64,000 nt of DNA. It comes from Deltaproteobacteria bacterium (GTDB lineage: Bacteria; Desulfobacterota; DSM-4660; Desulfatiglandales; HGW-15). The notes below the pieces were generated by a model. That model was not told the origin of the DNA. It ran no database searches and was given only the letters and a program-made list of their open reading frames with translations. The position numbers were made by a program, and so were the translations under genes. The stretch lies in contig JAGVAP010000031.1 of assembly GCA_020060215.1 (NCBI GenBank), forward strand, positions 150,157-214,156, in the 5' to 3' direction. Positions 8,187-15,706 of the stretch are shown here, one piece after another. Position 1 is the first letter of the stretch. Every line of letters starts with the position of its first letter.

Positions 8187-8870
8187 TTGATCAGGGTCGA
8201 GTCCATCGTAGACAGCGCCAGGAAGTATCTGGAGGCGTGCATCATTCGCGGGGAGTACAAGCCGGGCCAGCAGGTCAAGGAGCAGGAGGTCGCTTCGTCC
8301 CTGGGGATCAGCCGTCCCCCCATCCGGGAGGCCTTTAAGCTCCTCGAGGCCGAGGGATTTCTGCGCAGGGAACCGCGGCGGGGCGTCTTTGTTTCGGAGT
8401 TCAGCAGCCGCGACATCTGGGAGATCTACACGTTGAAGATCGCCCTGTACACCCTGTCGGTCACCCTGGCCATGGAGAAGGTCTCCAAGGCCGACCTCGA
8501 CAGGCTCGAGGCCATCGTCAAGGAGATGGAGCGGGTGGTCTTCGGCCCCGGCAAGAAGGACCTCATGAGGTATGATGAGCTCAACCATCTCTTTCATGAA
8601 GCCACCGCGGAGATCTCCGGGCACCGCAGGCTCAAGAGGATCCAGGAGTCGCTGAACAACCAGATCAAGAGGATCGCCCTGGGATCCTTTGCGGAGCCGA
8701 AACATCTCAGGGCCTCCTGCCGCTTTCACCGGAAGATCCTGGAGGCCATCAAGGCGGGAGACAGGGAACTGGCGGAGAGCCTGACCCGGGAACACATCCT
8801 CAGGGGCCTGGCGGTCCAGGAAGAGCTTTGCAGGAAGAACGGGTGCCGATCCCATAGAGGTACCCTGTAG
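8187..8870 (+). CDS. GntR family regulator, FadR/FCD subfamily, 227 aa
   Basis: A winged-helix GntR domain occupies about residues 10-75 (KEQEVASSLGISRPPIREAF, then LEAEGFLRREPRRGVFV). An all-helical FCD ligand domain follows to about 215, with the metal/ligand-type histidines in LNHLFHEA and CRFHRKILEA. The start is a TTG at 8187, fixed by a strong GAGGAGG at 8173-8179 seven bases upstream. FCD regulators usually bind small organic acids. It lies 52 nt upstream of the MmsA-like dehydrogenase gene and leads the plus-strand nicotinate-type run, so it probably controls that run and perhaps the divergent MFS gene. Confidence 0.92.
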   Translation: MIRVESIVDSARKYLEACIIRGEYKPGQQVKEQEVASSLGISRPPIREAFKLLEAEGFLRREPRRGVFVSEFSSRDIWEIYTLKIALYTLSVTLAMEKVSKADLDRLEAIVKEMERVVFGPGKKDLMRYDELNHLFHEATAEISGHRRLKRIQESLNNQIKRIALGSFAEPKHLRASCRFHRKILEAIKAGDRELAESLTREHILRGLAVQEELCRKNGCRSHRGTL

Positions 8871-8922
8871 GAGCGGGCTCCAGCTCGCGATTTGTTCAGA
8901 ACGATCTTGGAGGATATGAAGG

Positions 8923-10404
8923 ATGTTGCTGGAGGAAGTGAAGAAACACTACGGCCGACTCAAGTTGCTGATCGACGGCGAGTGGGTCGAGTCCAAATCG
9001 ACCGAGATTCACAAGGATAGGAACCCTGCCACCGATGAGGAGATCGCGGAGTTTCCCACCGCCACCAGGGAGGAAATCAACCAGGCGGTCGAAGCGGCCC
9101 AGAGGGGCTTTCAGGTGTGGAGAAACGTGCCCCTCCGGGAGAGGGCCTACATGCTCTTCAGCATGCACGGGAAGTTCCGGCAGCGGTTCGAGGAGATGTG
9201 CCGCATCCTTACCCAGGACCATGGGAGAACCATCGATGAGGCAAGGGGTTCGGTGGCCAGGGTCCTCGAGAACATCGAGTCGGCATGCTCTGCGGTGTAT
9301 GGGCTCCCCAAGGAAAACGAGTTCGTATTCAACCTGGCCAACGGGATCGACGAATATCTTCATTGGGAGCCCCTGGGTCCATTCCTGATCATCACCCCCA
9401 GCAACATCCCCATGCACGCGTGGTCCTCCTTTGTCCCCTACGCCCTTGCCGCCGGATGTCCGGTGGTCATCAGCCCCAGCCGGCAGGATCCCCTGGCCGC
9501 GGAGACCATCAACAGGGTGGCGCTGGAGGCGGGCTTCCCCAAGGGCGTGATCAACATGGTCTATGGCGGAAGGACGATCAACAAGGAGATCCTCTCGCAC
9601 CCCTCCATCAAGGGGGTCGGTTTTATCGGATCCAACAGGGCGGGACATGAGCTCTTCGAGCTCTGCGGCAAGCTGAGGAAGACGTCTTCCATCAATGGAA
9701 ACGGCAAGAATGCAGTCGTGATCATGCCCGATGCGGATGTGGATGCAGCGATCCCCTGGCTGCTCAGGGCCTGCTTCGGGATGACCGGCCAGCGTTGCCT
9801 GGGGGTCGACAACGTCATCGTCATAGGGTCCGCGTACGATGAAGTGAAAAGCAAGTTCAAAGAGGCCGCCTCCAGGATGAAGTTGGGCTACGGCCTGGAC
9901 ACGGATACGACCATGGGGCCGTACACGACCCCCGAAGGGAGGCAGAGCATCCTGCGCTGGACCGAGCAGGCGCTCAAGGACGGGGCTACGATGGTCCTCG
10001 ACGGCAGGACGGCCAGGGTGAAGGATTACCCGAAAGGGTACTTCCTGGGGCCGATCCTTCTCGAAGACGTGAATGTGGACATGCCGAGCGCCAAGGAAGA
10101 GGCCTTCGGCGCCGTGGCGGCCCTGATTCGAGGCGAGAGCATGGATCAGGCGATCGAGTGGATCAACACGAAGACCCATCTGGGCCACTCCGCCTGTATC
10201 ATGACGTCCAGCGGCAAGAGTGCGAGGAAGTTCATCCGGGAGGTGAATGTCGGGAACGTCGGGGTCAACGTCGGCGTGGCCCAGCCCTATGCCTTTTTCC
10301 CCCTGGGTTCGAGGCGGGACTCCTTCGTGGGGACCGCCAAATCGCGGCTGGCCTCCATGAGGATGTTCATGGATGAGAAGACGGTGACGGCGAGATGGGT
10401 CTAG
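8923..10404 (+). CDS. MmsA-like CoA-acylating aldehyde dehydrogenase, 493 aa
   Basis: An aldehyde dehydrogenase superfamily enzyme with the catalytic Cys292 in GMTGQRCLGVD. The position of the usual general-base glutamate block (ELGGK) reads NGNGKNAVVIMPDAD, as in methylmalonate-semialdehyde dehydrogenase, which acylates CoA instead of hydrolysing the thioester. The C-terminus also carries the MmsA-type block NVGVNVGVAQPYAFFPLGSR, then SFVG. MmsA converts a 2-substituted malonate semialdehyde, CoA and NAD+ into an acyl-CoA, CO2 and NADH. 2-Formylglutarate, the product of the enamidase encoded 4 kb downstream, is such a substrate and would give glutaryl-CoA. That assignment is inference; an ordinary aldehyde dehydrogenase role is the alternative. 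It follows the GntR gene by 52 nt. Confidence 0.85.
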   Translation: MLLEEVKKHYGRLKLLIDGEWVESKSTEIHKDRNPATDEEIAEFPTATREEINQAVEAAQRGFQVWRNVPLRERAYMLFSMHGKFRQRFEEMCRILTQDHGRTIDEARGSVARVLENIESACSAVYGLPKENEFVFNLANGIDEYLHWEPLGPFLIITPSNIPMHAWSSFVPYALAAGCPVVISPSRQDPLAAETINRVALEAGFPKGVINMVYGGRTINKEILSHPSIKGVGFIGSNRAGHELFELCGKLRKTSSINGNGKNAVVIMPDADVDAAIPWLLRACFGMTGQRCLGVDNVIVIGSAYDEVKSKFKEAASRMKLGYGLDTDTTMGPYTTPEGRQSILRWTEQALKDGATMVLDGRTARVKDYPKGYFLGPILLEDVNVDMPSAKEEAFGAVAALIRGESMDQAIEWINTKTHLGHSACIMTSSGKSARKFIREVNVGNVGVNVGVAQPYAFFPLGSRRDSFVGTAKSRLASMRMFMDEKTVTARWV

Positions 10405-10589
10405 GTCGGTAGGCAGTAAGCCCGCAGGCGGTCCGCAGCCATCGATACCGCGGGTTCGCTGCGGGGACATATGGAAGAGAGTTGGCAGCGCCGCATCCCG
10501 GGCCGCAGCATCAATCGCATGCAGGGTTCGTCTCTCAGGAGAAAGGAGCATGCAGCAAGAGGGCTTGGAGGCAGCGGAGGAGAAAAGGA

Positions 10590-11084
10590 ATGATCGAACC
10601 TCTCAGGAGAGTGCCGATCTCGTTCGAGGTGAACGGCCGTCCGGTCTCGATGGACGTGGAGGCCGGCGAGACGGCGTTGCATGCCGTCCGGGAAAGGCTC
10701 CGTCTCACGGGCGCCAAAGAAGGGTGCGGGATAGGGGAATGCGGCGCATGCACGATCCTCGTGGATGGAAAGGCCGTCCACGCCTGCCTGATGCTCGCCG
10801 CCCAGCTCGACGGGACCAGCGTACAAACGGTGGAAGGCCTCGCCCAAGGGGAGTCCCTCCATCCCCTCCAGCAGGCCTTTCTCGACCACCACGCGGTGCA
10901 GTGCGGCTTCTGCACGCCCGGACTCCTCATGAGCGCGGTGGCCCTGCTCGAGGAGCATCCACGCCCCGATCTCAAGACGATATCGGACGGGCTTTCGGGC
11001 AACCTCTGCCGCTGCACCGGCTACAGGCAGATCTTTGAGGCCGTGCAGGCGGCAGCGGAAGAGAAAGAGGGGAACAAGCGGTGA
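10590..11084 (+). CDS. Molybdenum hydroxylase 2Fe-2S subunit (nicotinate dehydrogenase-like), 164 aa
   Basis: The small iron-sulfur subunit of a xanthine dehydrogenase-family molybdoenzyme. It carries the plant-ferredoxin-type cluster motif (GCGIGECGACTILVDGK with a fourth Cys in VHAC) and the helical-domain cluster motif (QCGFCTPG, then NLCRCTGY). It passes electrons between the molybdenum centre and FAD. The frame is open from 10482, but the ATG at 10590 has GGAGGAGAAAAGG directly upstream and gives the normal family N-terminus. Its stop overlaps the GTG of the FAD subunit by 4 nt. Context (enamidase and 6-hydroxynicotinate reductase downstream) points to nicotinate hydroxylation at C6. Confidence 0.93.
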   Translation: MIEPLRRVPISFEVNGRPVSMDVEAGETALHAVRERLRLTGAKEGCGIGECGACTILVDGKAVHACLMLAAQLDGTSVQTVEGLAQGESLHPLQQAFLDHHAVQCGFCTPGLLMSAVALLEEHPRPDLKTISDGLSGNLCRCTGYRQIFEAVQAAAEEKEGNKR

Positions 11085-11941
11085 AGTCGGACGTGGCCTA
11101 TCTCAGGCCTTCCAACCTCAAGGAGGCCGTCGCTTTCCTGTCCCGTCACGGACCCGACACGAGGCCGCTTGCCGGCGGGACAGACCTGCTGATCGGCCTG
11201 CGAGCCGGGGAGCTGAAGGCCCGCTACATCATGGATGTGAACCGGATCCCCGAACTGAGGGGGATCGCAGTTACGGAAGAGGGCCTTTCCATCGGGGCGG
11301 GGGCGAAGATCTCCGAGATCGCGGGTTCGGAAGAAGTCAGGCGTTCGGCCCCGGTGCTCCGAAAATCCTGTCTCACCTTCGGAGGCCCGCAGGTCCGAAA
11401 CGCGGCGACCATCGGAGGGAACATCGCGAACGCTTCCCCTTCCGCAGACACCTTCCCCCCCCTGATCGTCCATGAAGCCGTGGCCGTGCTCGCAGGGCCG
11501 CACGGCGAGAGGCGCATACCGGTCGAGCGGTCGGCGGCCGGACCGTACCGGAGCCAGGTCGGGATCGACGAACTGATCGTGCGGTTCATCCTGAAGCCGG
11601 CCGAAGGACAGTACGGTGAGTTCCTGAAGATCGGCAGGCGAAAGGCCCTTTCGATCGCACGGGTCAATATGGCCGTGCTGCTGGAAAAGGACGGCCGGGG
11701 GGCGGTCCGCTTCATCCGGTTCTCTCTCGGCTCGTGCACCCCGGTCCCCTGCCGGATCAGAGAAGTGGAGGAGTATCTGACCGGGAAGGTCCTCGATGAA
11801 ACGGCGGTGGCCGAAGGGGGGCGGCTTGCGGCCGAAAAGATGATCGCGCTCAGCGGCAGGAGACCCACGGCGGTCTACAAAGAGCCGGCCGTGAAGGGGC
11901 TTTTCATGCGGCTGCTTCATCCGATGGTGAAAAATGACTGA
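11081..11941 (+). CDS. Molybdenum hydroxylase FAD subunit, 286 aa
   Basis: The flavin subunit of the same enzyme, of the CoxM/XdhB type: a PCMH-fold FAD-binding domain over about residues 1-170 and a CO dehydrogenase-flavoprotein C-terminal domain. FAD contacts are recognisable in LAGGTDLLIG and NAATIGGNIANASPSAD. It lacks the extra cysteine insertion that carries a 4Fe-4S cluster in 4-hydroxybenzoyl-CoA reductase, which argues against that enzyme. The start is a GTG in the GTGA overlap with the iron-sulfur subunit. The 3' end overlaps the large subunit by 8 nt, so the three subunits are tightly coupled in translation. Confidence 0.92.
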   Translation: MKSDVAYLRPSNLKEAVAFLSRHGPDTRPLAGGTDLLIGLRAGELKARYIMDVNRIPELRGIAVTEEGLSIGAGAKISEIAGSEEVRRSAPVLRKSCLTFGGPQVRNAATIGGNIANASPSADTFPPLIVHEAVAVLAGPHGERRIPVERSAAGPYRSQVGIDELIVRFILKPAEGQYGEFLKIGRRKALSIARVNMAVLLEKDGRGAVRFIRFSLGSCTPVPCRIREVEEYLTGKVLDETAVAEGGRLAAEKMIALSGRRPTAVYKEPAVKGLFMRLLHPMVKND

Positions 11942-14216
11942 GAACGGCGAAGTGATCGGCACCAGTGTCCCTCGAAGGGGCGCCGTCGAGCGTCTGACCG
12001 GGGCGTGCATGTTCAGCTCGGACTACGGTCTCGAAAACCCGCTGACGCTCAAGGTCGTGCGAAGCCCCCATCCCCATGCCCGCATCCTTGGGGTGGACAC
12101 CGCAGAGGCCTCACGGGTTCCGGGGGTGGTGCGGATCTTCACGGCCGGGGACATCCCCGGTAAGAACCTCACCGGGATCATCAACAAGGACCGGCCTCTC
12201 CTGGTCGCAGACAAGGCCCGCTTCTCCGGGGACTCCGTCGCACTCGTGGCCGCCGAGAGCGAAGAGGCAGCGGATAGGGGCGCGGCCGCAGTGAAAGTCG
12301 CCTACGAGAACCTGCCCGCCGTTTACGATCCGGCCGAAGCGCTGGGCGACGGCGCTCCGGCCATACACGAGAAAGGCAACCTGCTCTTCAGGCGAAGGGT
12401 GGTCAGAGGAGATGCGGAAGCCGCCTTTTCATCCTGCGCGGCTGTCGTGGAGGAGACCTACCGGACCTCGTTTCTGGAGCACGCATACCTGGAGCCGGAC
12501 GCAGGGGCCGGCTGGGTGGACGCCGACGGCACCCTGGTGATCATCGCCTCCACCCAGAACCCCCACTACGACCATTCCGAGGTCGTAGCCCTCCTCGGGG
12601 TGGAAGGGGACCGGGTAAGGATCATACAGGCCGCCACGGGGGGCGGCTTCGGCTCCAAGCTGGACCTCAACATGCAGGGGTTCATCGGGCTCGCTCTCTA
12701 CCATCTCCAGAGACCCGTACGCTGCGTGTACAGCCGGGAGGAAACGTTCGCCGCCACCAGCAAGCGCCATCCCCTGATCATGAGGATGAAGACCGGGGCA
12801 GGAAAGGACGGCAGGCTCCAGGCGATGAAATGCCGCATCCTCTGCGACACGGGGGCGTATGGTTCCTACGGCATGGCCGTCGCCTCCCGGGCCGCAGTGC
12901 ATGCGGCCGGGCCCTACCAGATCGGGCACGTAGATACCGAGGCCCTCTGCGTTTACACGAACAACCCGGTCGCGGGCGCCATGCGGGGCTTCGGAACCCC
13001 CCAGATCGCCTTCGCGCACGAAAGCCAGATGGACATGCTGGCCGAAAGGCTGGGCATGGACCCGCTGGAGATCAGGCGGCGCAATGCGCTACGGGTGGGC
13101 TCCGTAACCGCCACCGGCCAGAAGCTTGCGGCCAGCGTCGGCCTGGGGGAATGCCTGGACGCGGTCAGGCCAAGCTATGAAAAGGCGCGAACTTCCAGGA
13201 GCGAGAAAAACCGCTCCCCGTTCACGCGCCGCGGGGTCGGGGTCGGGGCCATGTGGTACGGAATAGGGAACACCGGGGTGCAGAACCCCTCCACCGCTCA
13301 GATCGAGATGGATCTCGATGGGGGGGTCACCCTGTACACCGGGTGCGCGGACATCGGGCAGGGTTCGACGACGGTCCTCGGTCAGATCGCAGGGGGGACC
13401 CTGGGCCTAGCTCCGGACGATATCCGCATGATCGTCGGGGATACGAAACTGACCACCAACGCAGGGGCCAGTTCGGCGAGCAGGCAGACCTACATCTCGG
13501 GAAATGCGGTGAGGGATGCCGCGGCCAAACTGGCGGACGTACTGCTCACGGAGGCGGTCGACCTCATGAAGCTCCCGAAGAGCTCGCTCGCGGTCCAAGG
13601 GGGATTCGTGGTTGACAGGGACGACCCCGGCCGTCGCGTGCCTTTCTCGAAACTGGCGGCCCGCGCACACCGGAGGGGAATCCCGCTGCGTTGGCAGGGC
13701 TACTTCGATCCGGTCACCAGCCCTCTCGACCCGGAGACCGGCCAGGGCGAGCCGTACGCAACCTATGCCTACGCATGCCACGTCGCCGAGGTGACGGTGG
13801 ACATCACCACCGGGGAGGTGACGGTGGATCGGGTGGTCGCCGCCCACGACGTCGGCAGGGCCATTCACCCGGAGGCGGTGGTGGGCCAGATCTGCGGGGG
13901 GGTGGCCATGGGCGTGGGCTTTGCGCTGATGGAGGAGTTTACGCCCGGTGCGACGGCCTCGTACAAGGATTACCACATTCCCACGGCGAACGACATGCCC
14001 GAGGTGGTGCCGATCATTGTGGAGTCGGCCGAACCGACAGGGCCGTTCGGAGCCAAGGGGGTCGGCGAACCTGCGCTCATCCCCACCGCCCCGGCCGTGC
14101 TGAATGCCATCTCGGACGCATTGGGGAAAAGAATCGTCCATCTTCCGGCCAATCTGGAACGGGTGCTGGAGGCGGCATCCGGGAAGCCGCAATGCCAAAG
14201 ATCAAAGGACAGATGA
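11934..14216 (+). CDS. Molybdenum hydroxylase molybdopterin subunit (nicotinate dehydrogenase-like), 760 aa
   Basis: The large catalytic subunit that binds the molybdopterin-cytosine-type cofactor. The family motifs are in order: GGGFGSK at about 237-242, AMRGFGTPQ at about 349-356, a GQGSTTV glycine loop, and GAKGVGEPAL with the catalytic-position Glu712. The AYRCSFR loop of aerobic CO dehydrogenase is absent, so it is not CoxL. In Eubacterium barkeri nicotinate dehydrogenase this subunit is split into two polypeptides (and uses selenium); here it is a single chain. The adjacent enamidase and 6-hydroxynicotinate reductase genes make nicotinate the best substrate guess, though another N-heterocycle or aldehyde is possible. 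No XdhC-type maturation gene is seen nearby. Confidence 0.9.
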   Translation: MTENGEVIGTSVPRRGAVERLTGACMFSSDYGLENPLTLKVVRSPHPHARILGVDTAEASRVPGVVRIFTAGDIPGKNLTGIINKDRPLLVADKARFSGDSVALVAAESEEAADRGAAAVKVAYENLPAVYDPAEALGDGAPAIHEKGNLLFRRRVVRGDAEAAFSSCAAVVEETYRTSFLEHAYLEPDAGAGWVDADGTLVIIASTQNPHYDHSEVVALLGVEGDRVRIIQAATGGGFGSKLDLNMQGFIGLALYHLQRPVRCVYSREETFAATSKRHPLIMRMKTGAGKDGRLQAMKCRILCDTGAYGSYGMAVASRAAVHAAGPYQIGHVDTEALCVYTNNPVAGAMRGFGTPQIAFAHESQMDMLAERLGMDPLEIRRRNALRVGSVTATGQKLAASVGLGECLDAVRPSYEKARTSRSEKNRSPFTRRGVGVGAMWYGIGNTGVQNPSTAQIEMDLDGGVTLYTGCADIGQGSTTVLGQIAGGTLGLAPDDIRMIVGDTKLTTNAGASSASRQTYISGNAVRDAAAKLADVLLTEAVDLMKLPKSSLAVQGGFVVDRDDPGRRVPFSKLAARAHRRGIPLRWQGYFDPVTSPLDPETGQGEPYATYAYACHVAEVTVDITTGEVTVDRVVAAHDVGRAIHPEAVVGQICGGVAMGVGFALMEEFTPGATASYKDYHIPTANDMPEVVPIIVESAEPTGPFGAKGVGEPALIPTAPAVLNAISDALGKRIVHLPANLERVLEAASGKPQCQRSKDR

Positions 14217-14313
14217 ATGCCCCGATTCCGGTTTCAGCAGCCTCTTAGATTGGGGCTTCGACATCCGGAGTTTGGTTGATCCCGTTCCGTCGAAATCTCA
14301 AAGGAGGTCGCGC

Positions 14314-15474
14314 ATGCCTACTCTGTTGCTGAAGAATATCGGCACCCTCGTGAGCGGCGAGATCGCAAATCCGTTGCTCAAGGCGGACGCCGTCTGGATC
14401 GAGGACGGGGTGATCAGGAAGGTCGGTCTTCTGAAGGACATGGACGAAGGATCAGCGAGCCAGGTGGTCGACTGTGCGGGGAGCACGGTAGCGCCGGGCC
14501 TCATCGACTCCCATGTCCATCCTGTGCTGGGCGACTTCACCCCCAGGCAGAAGCAGCAGGACTTCCTCGAGAGCGAGGTTCACGGCGGCGTGACCACGGC
14601 GATCTCGGCAGGAGAAGTCCATCTCCCGGGGAGACCCAAGGATCCTGCCGGGACCAAGGCCCTCGCGATCCTGGCCGCCAAGTCCTTTGCCGGATTCAGG
14701 CCCGGCGGCATGAAGGTGCTGGGCGGCAGCGTGATCCTCGAGAAGGGCCTGGTCGAAAAGGATTTCGAAGAGATGGCCAGGGAAGGGGTGCGGGTGGTTG
14801 GGGAAATCGGTCTCGGCTCCGTCAAGTCCCCTGAGGAGGCGGCGCCCATGGTGAAATGGGCCAGGAACCACGGCATGGTCGTCATGATGCACACCGGAGG
14901 GACCTCCATCCCCGGAAGCACGACGGTGGGCCTGGAGCAGGTCCTCGGTGCCGATCCGGACATCGTATCTCACATCAACGGCGGCCCCACCGCCTGTTCG
15001 CTGGAAGAAGCGGAAAAACTCATCGCCAAGACCAACATGGCCGTGGAGGTTGTCCATTGCGGCAACATGAAGACCGCAGTGGAGATCGGTTCCCTGCTGG
15101 TCAAACACAACGCCCTCCATCGTGCAATCCTAGGCAACGACGCCCCTTCGGGGACCGGTGTCGTGCCCCTCGGCATCCTCCGGGTGGCCAGCCTGCTTGC
15201 CGGCCTGACCCCGGTCAAACCGGAAGAGGCCCTCTGCATGGCCAGCGGCAATACGGCCAGGCTCTACAAGCTCAATCGAGGCGTCCTCGAACCGGGCAGG
15301 GAAGCGGACATCGTCGTCATGGACACCCCCATGGGTTCCGTGGGAAAGGACGCGCTCGCCGCCCTTGCCGCGGGCGATGTCCCGGCCGTCTCCATGGTGC
15401 TGGTGGACGGCAAGATCGTCGTCCATATCAGCCGCAACACGCCGCCCCCGGTGCGAAAGCCGACGGTGAAATGA
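14314..15474 (+). CDS. ena: Enamidase (6-oxo-1,4,5,6-tetrahydronicotinate hydrolase), 386 aa
   Basis: An amidohydrolase that opens 1,4,5,6-tetrahydro-6-oxonicotinate to 2-formylglutarate and ammonia in nicotinate fermentation. From memory it matches Eubacterium barkeri enamidase closely in length and in long diagnostic stretches: LPGRPKDPAGTKALAI, MHTGGTSIPGS, SHINGGPTA, GNDAPSGTG and SRNTPP. The binuclear-metal residues are visible: His67 and His69 in DSHVH, Glu164 in GEIGLG, His193, His220 and Asp276. The start ATG at 14314 has an ideal AAAGGAGG, although the frame is open upstream to 14104. It follows the molybdenum hydroxylase genes by 97 nt and precedes the 6-hydroxynicotinate reductase gene. 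Confidence 0.93.
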   Translation: MPTLLLKNIGTLVSGEIANPLLKADAVWIEDGVIRKVGLLKDMDEGSASQVVDCAGSTVAPGLIDSHVHPVLGDFTPRQKQQDFLESEVHGGVTTAISAGEVHLPGRPKDPAGTKALAILAAKSFAGFRPGGMKVLGGSVILEKGLVEKDFEEMAREGVRVVGEIGLGSVKSPEEAAPMVKWARNHGMVVMMHTGGTSIPGSTTVGLEQVLGADPDIVSHINGGPTACSLEEAEKLIAKTNMAVEVVHCGNMKTAVEIGSLLVKHNALHRAILGNDAPSGTGVVPLGILRVASLLAGLTPVKPEEALCMASGNTARLYKLNRGVLEPGREADIVVMDTPMGSVGKDALAALAAGDVPAVSMVLVDGKIVVHISRNTPPPVRKPTVK

Positions 15475-15679
15475 AAGAGTCTTGACAGGATAACAGGATG
15501 AACAGGATTGTTTGTAAAAGAAAATCCATCCGTTGCCGACATGTCGACGCTGATCCTGTCCAATTTCTTCTTGGCAGTTTCTTGGAAGAGGTGAAGTCAT
15601 AGAGGGGAATGGAAGAACATCAGATATCGGGTAAGTGACCAAAATGAATCACCCTGTAGATCCTGTTAATCCTGTCTAA
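15475..15679. repeat. Intergenic element with inverted ACAGGAT arms
   Basis: Beginning right after the enamidase stop, the left arm (15475-15509) contains iterated ACAGGAT units. The right arm (15653-15679) contains the reverse complement (ATCCTGT, twice), and a further copy lies at 15552-15560. The 5' end of the left arm (AAGAGTCTTGACAGGAT) recurs almost exactly at 29074-29090. The 232-nt gap 15475-15706 therefore holds a dispersed, partly inverted repeat element rather than a gene. It could form a long-range hairpin between ena and hnr. Confidence 0.6.
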
Positions 15680-15706
15680 TGTTTCTTTAGTCTTCTGGGT
15701 TGAAAC

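Noticed and set aside
10590..14216. Aerobic CO dehydrogenase (CoxSML)
   Set aside because: The large subunit lacks the AYRCSFR active-site loop, and the genes sit with enamidase and hydroxynicotinate reductase.
10590..14216. 4-Hydroxybenzoyl-CoA reductase
   Set aside because: The flavin subunit has no extra cysteine insertion for the additional 4Fe-4S cluster.
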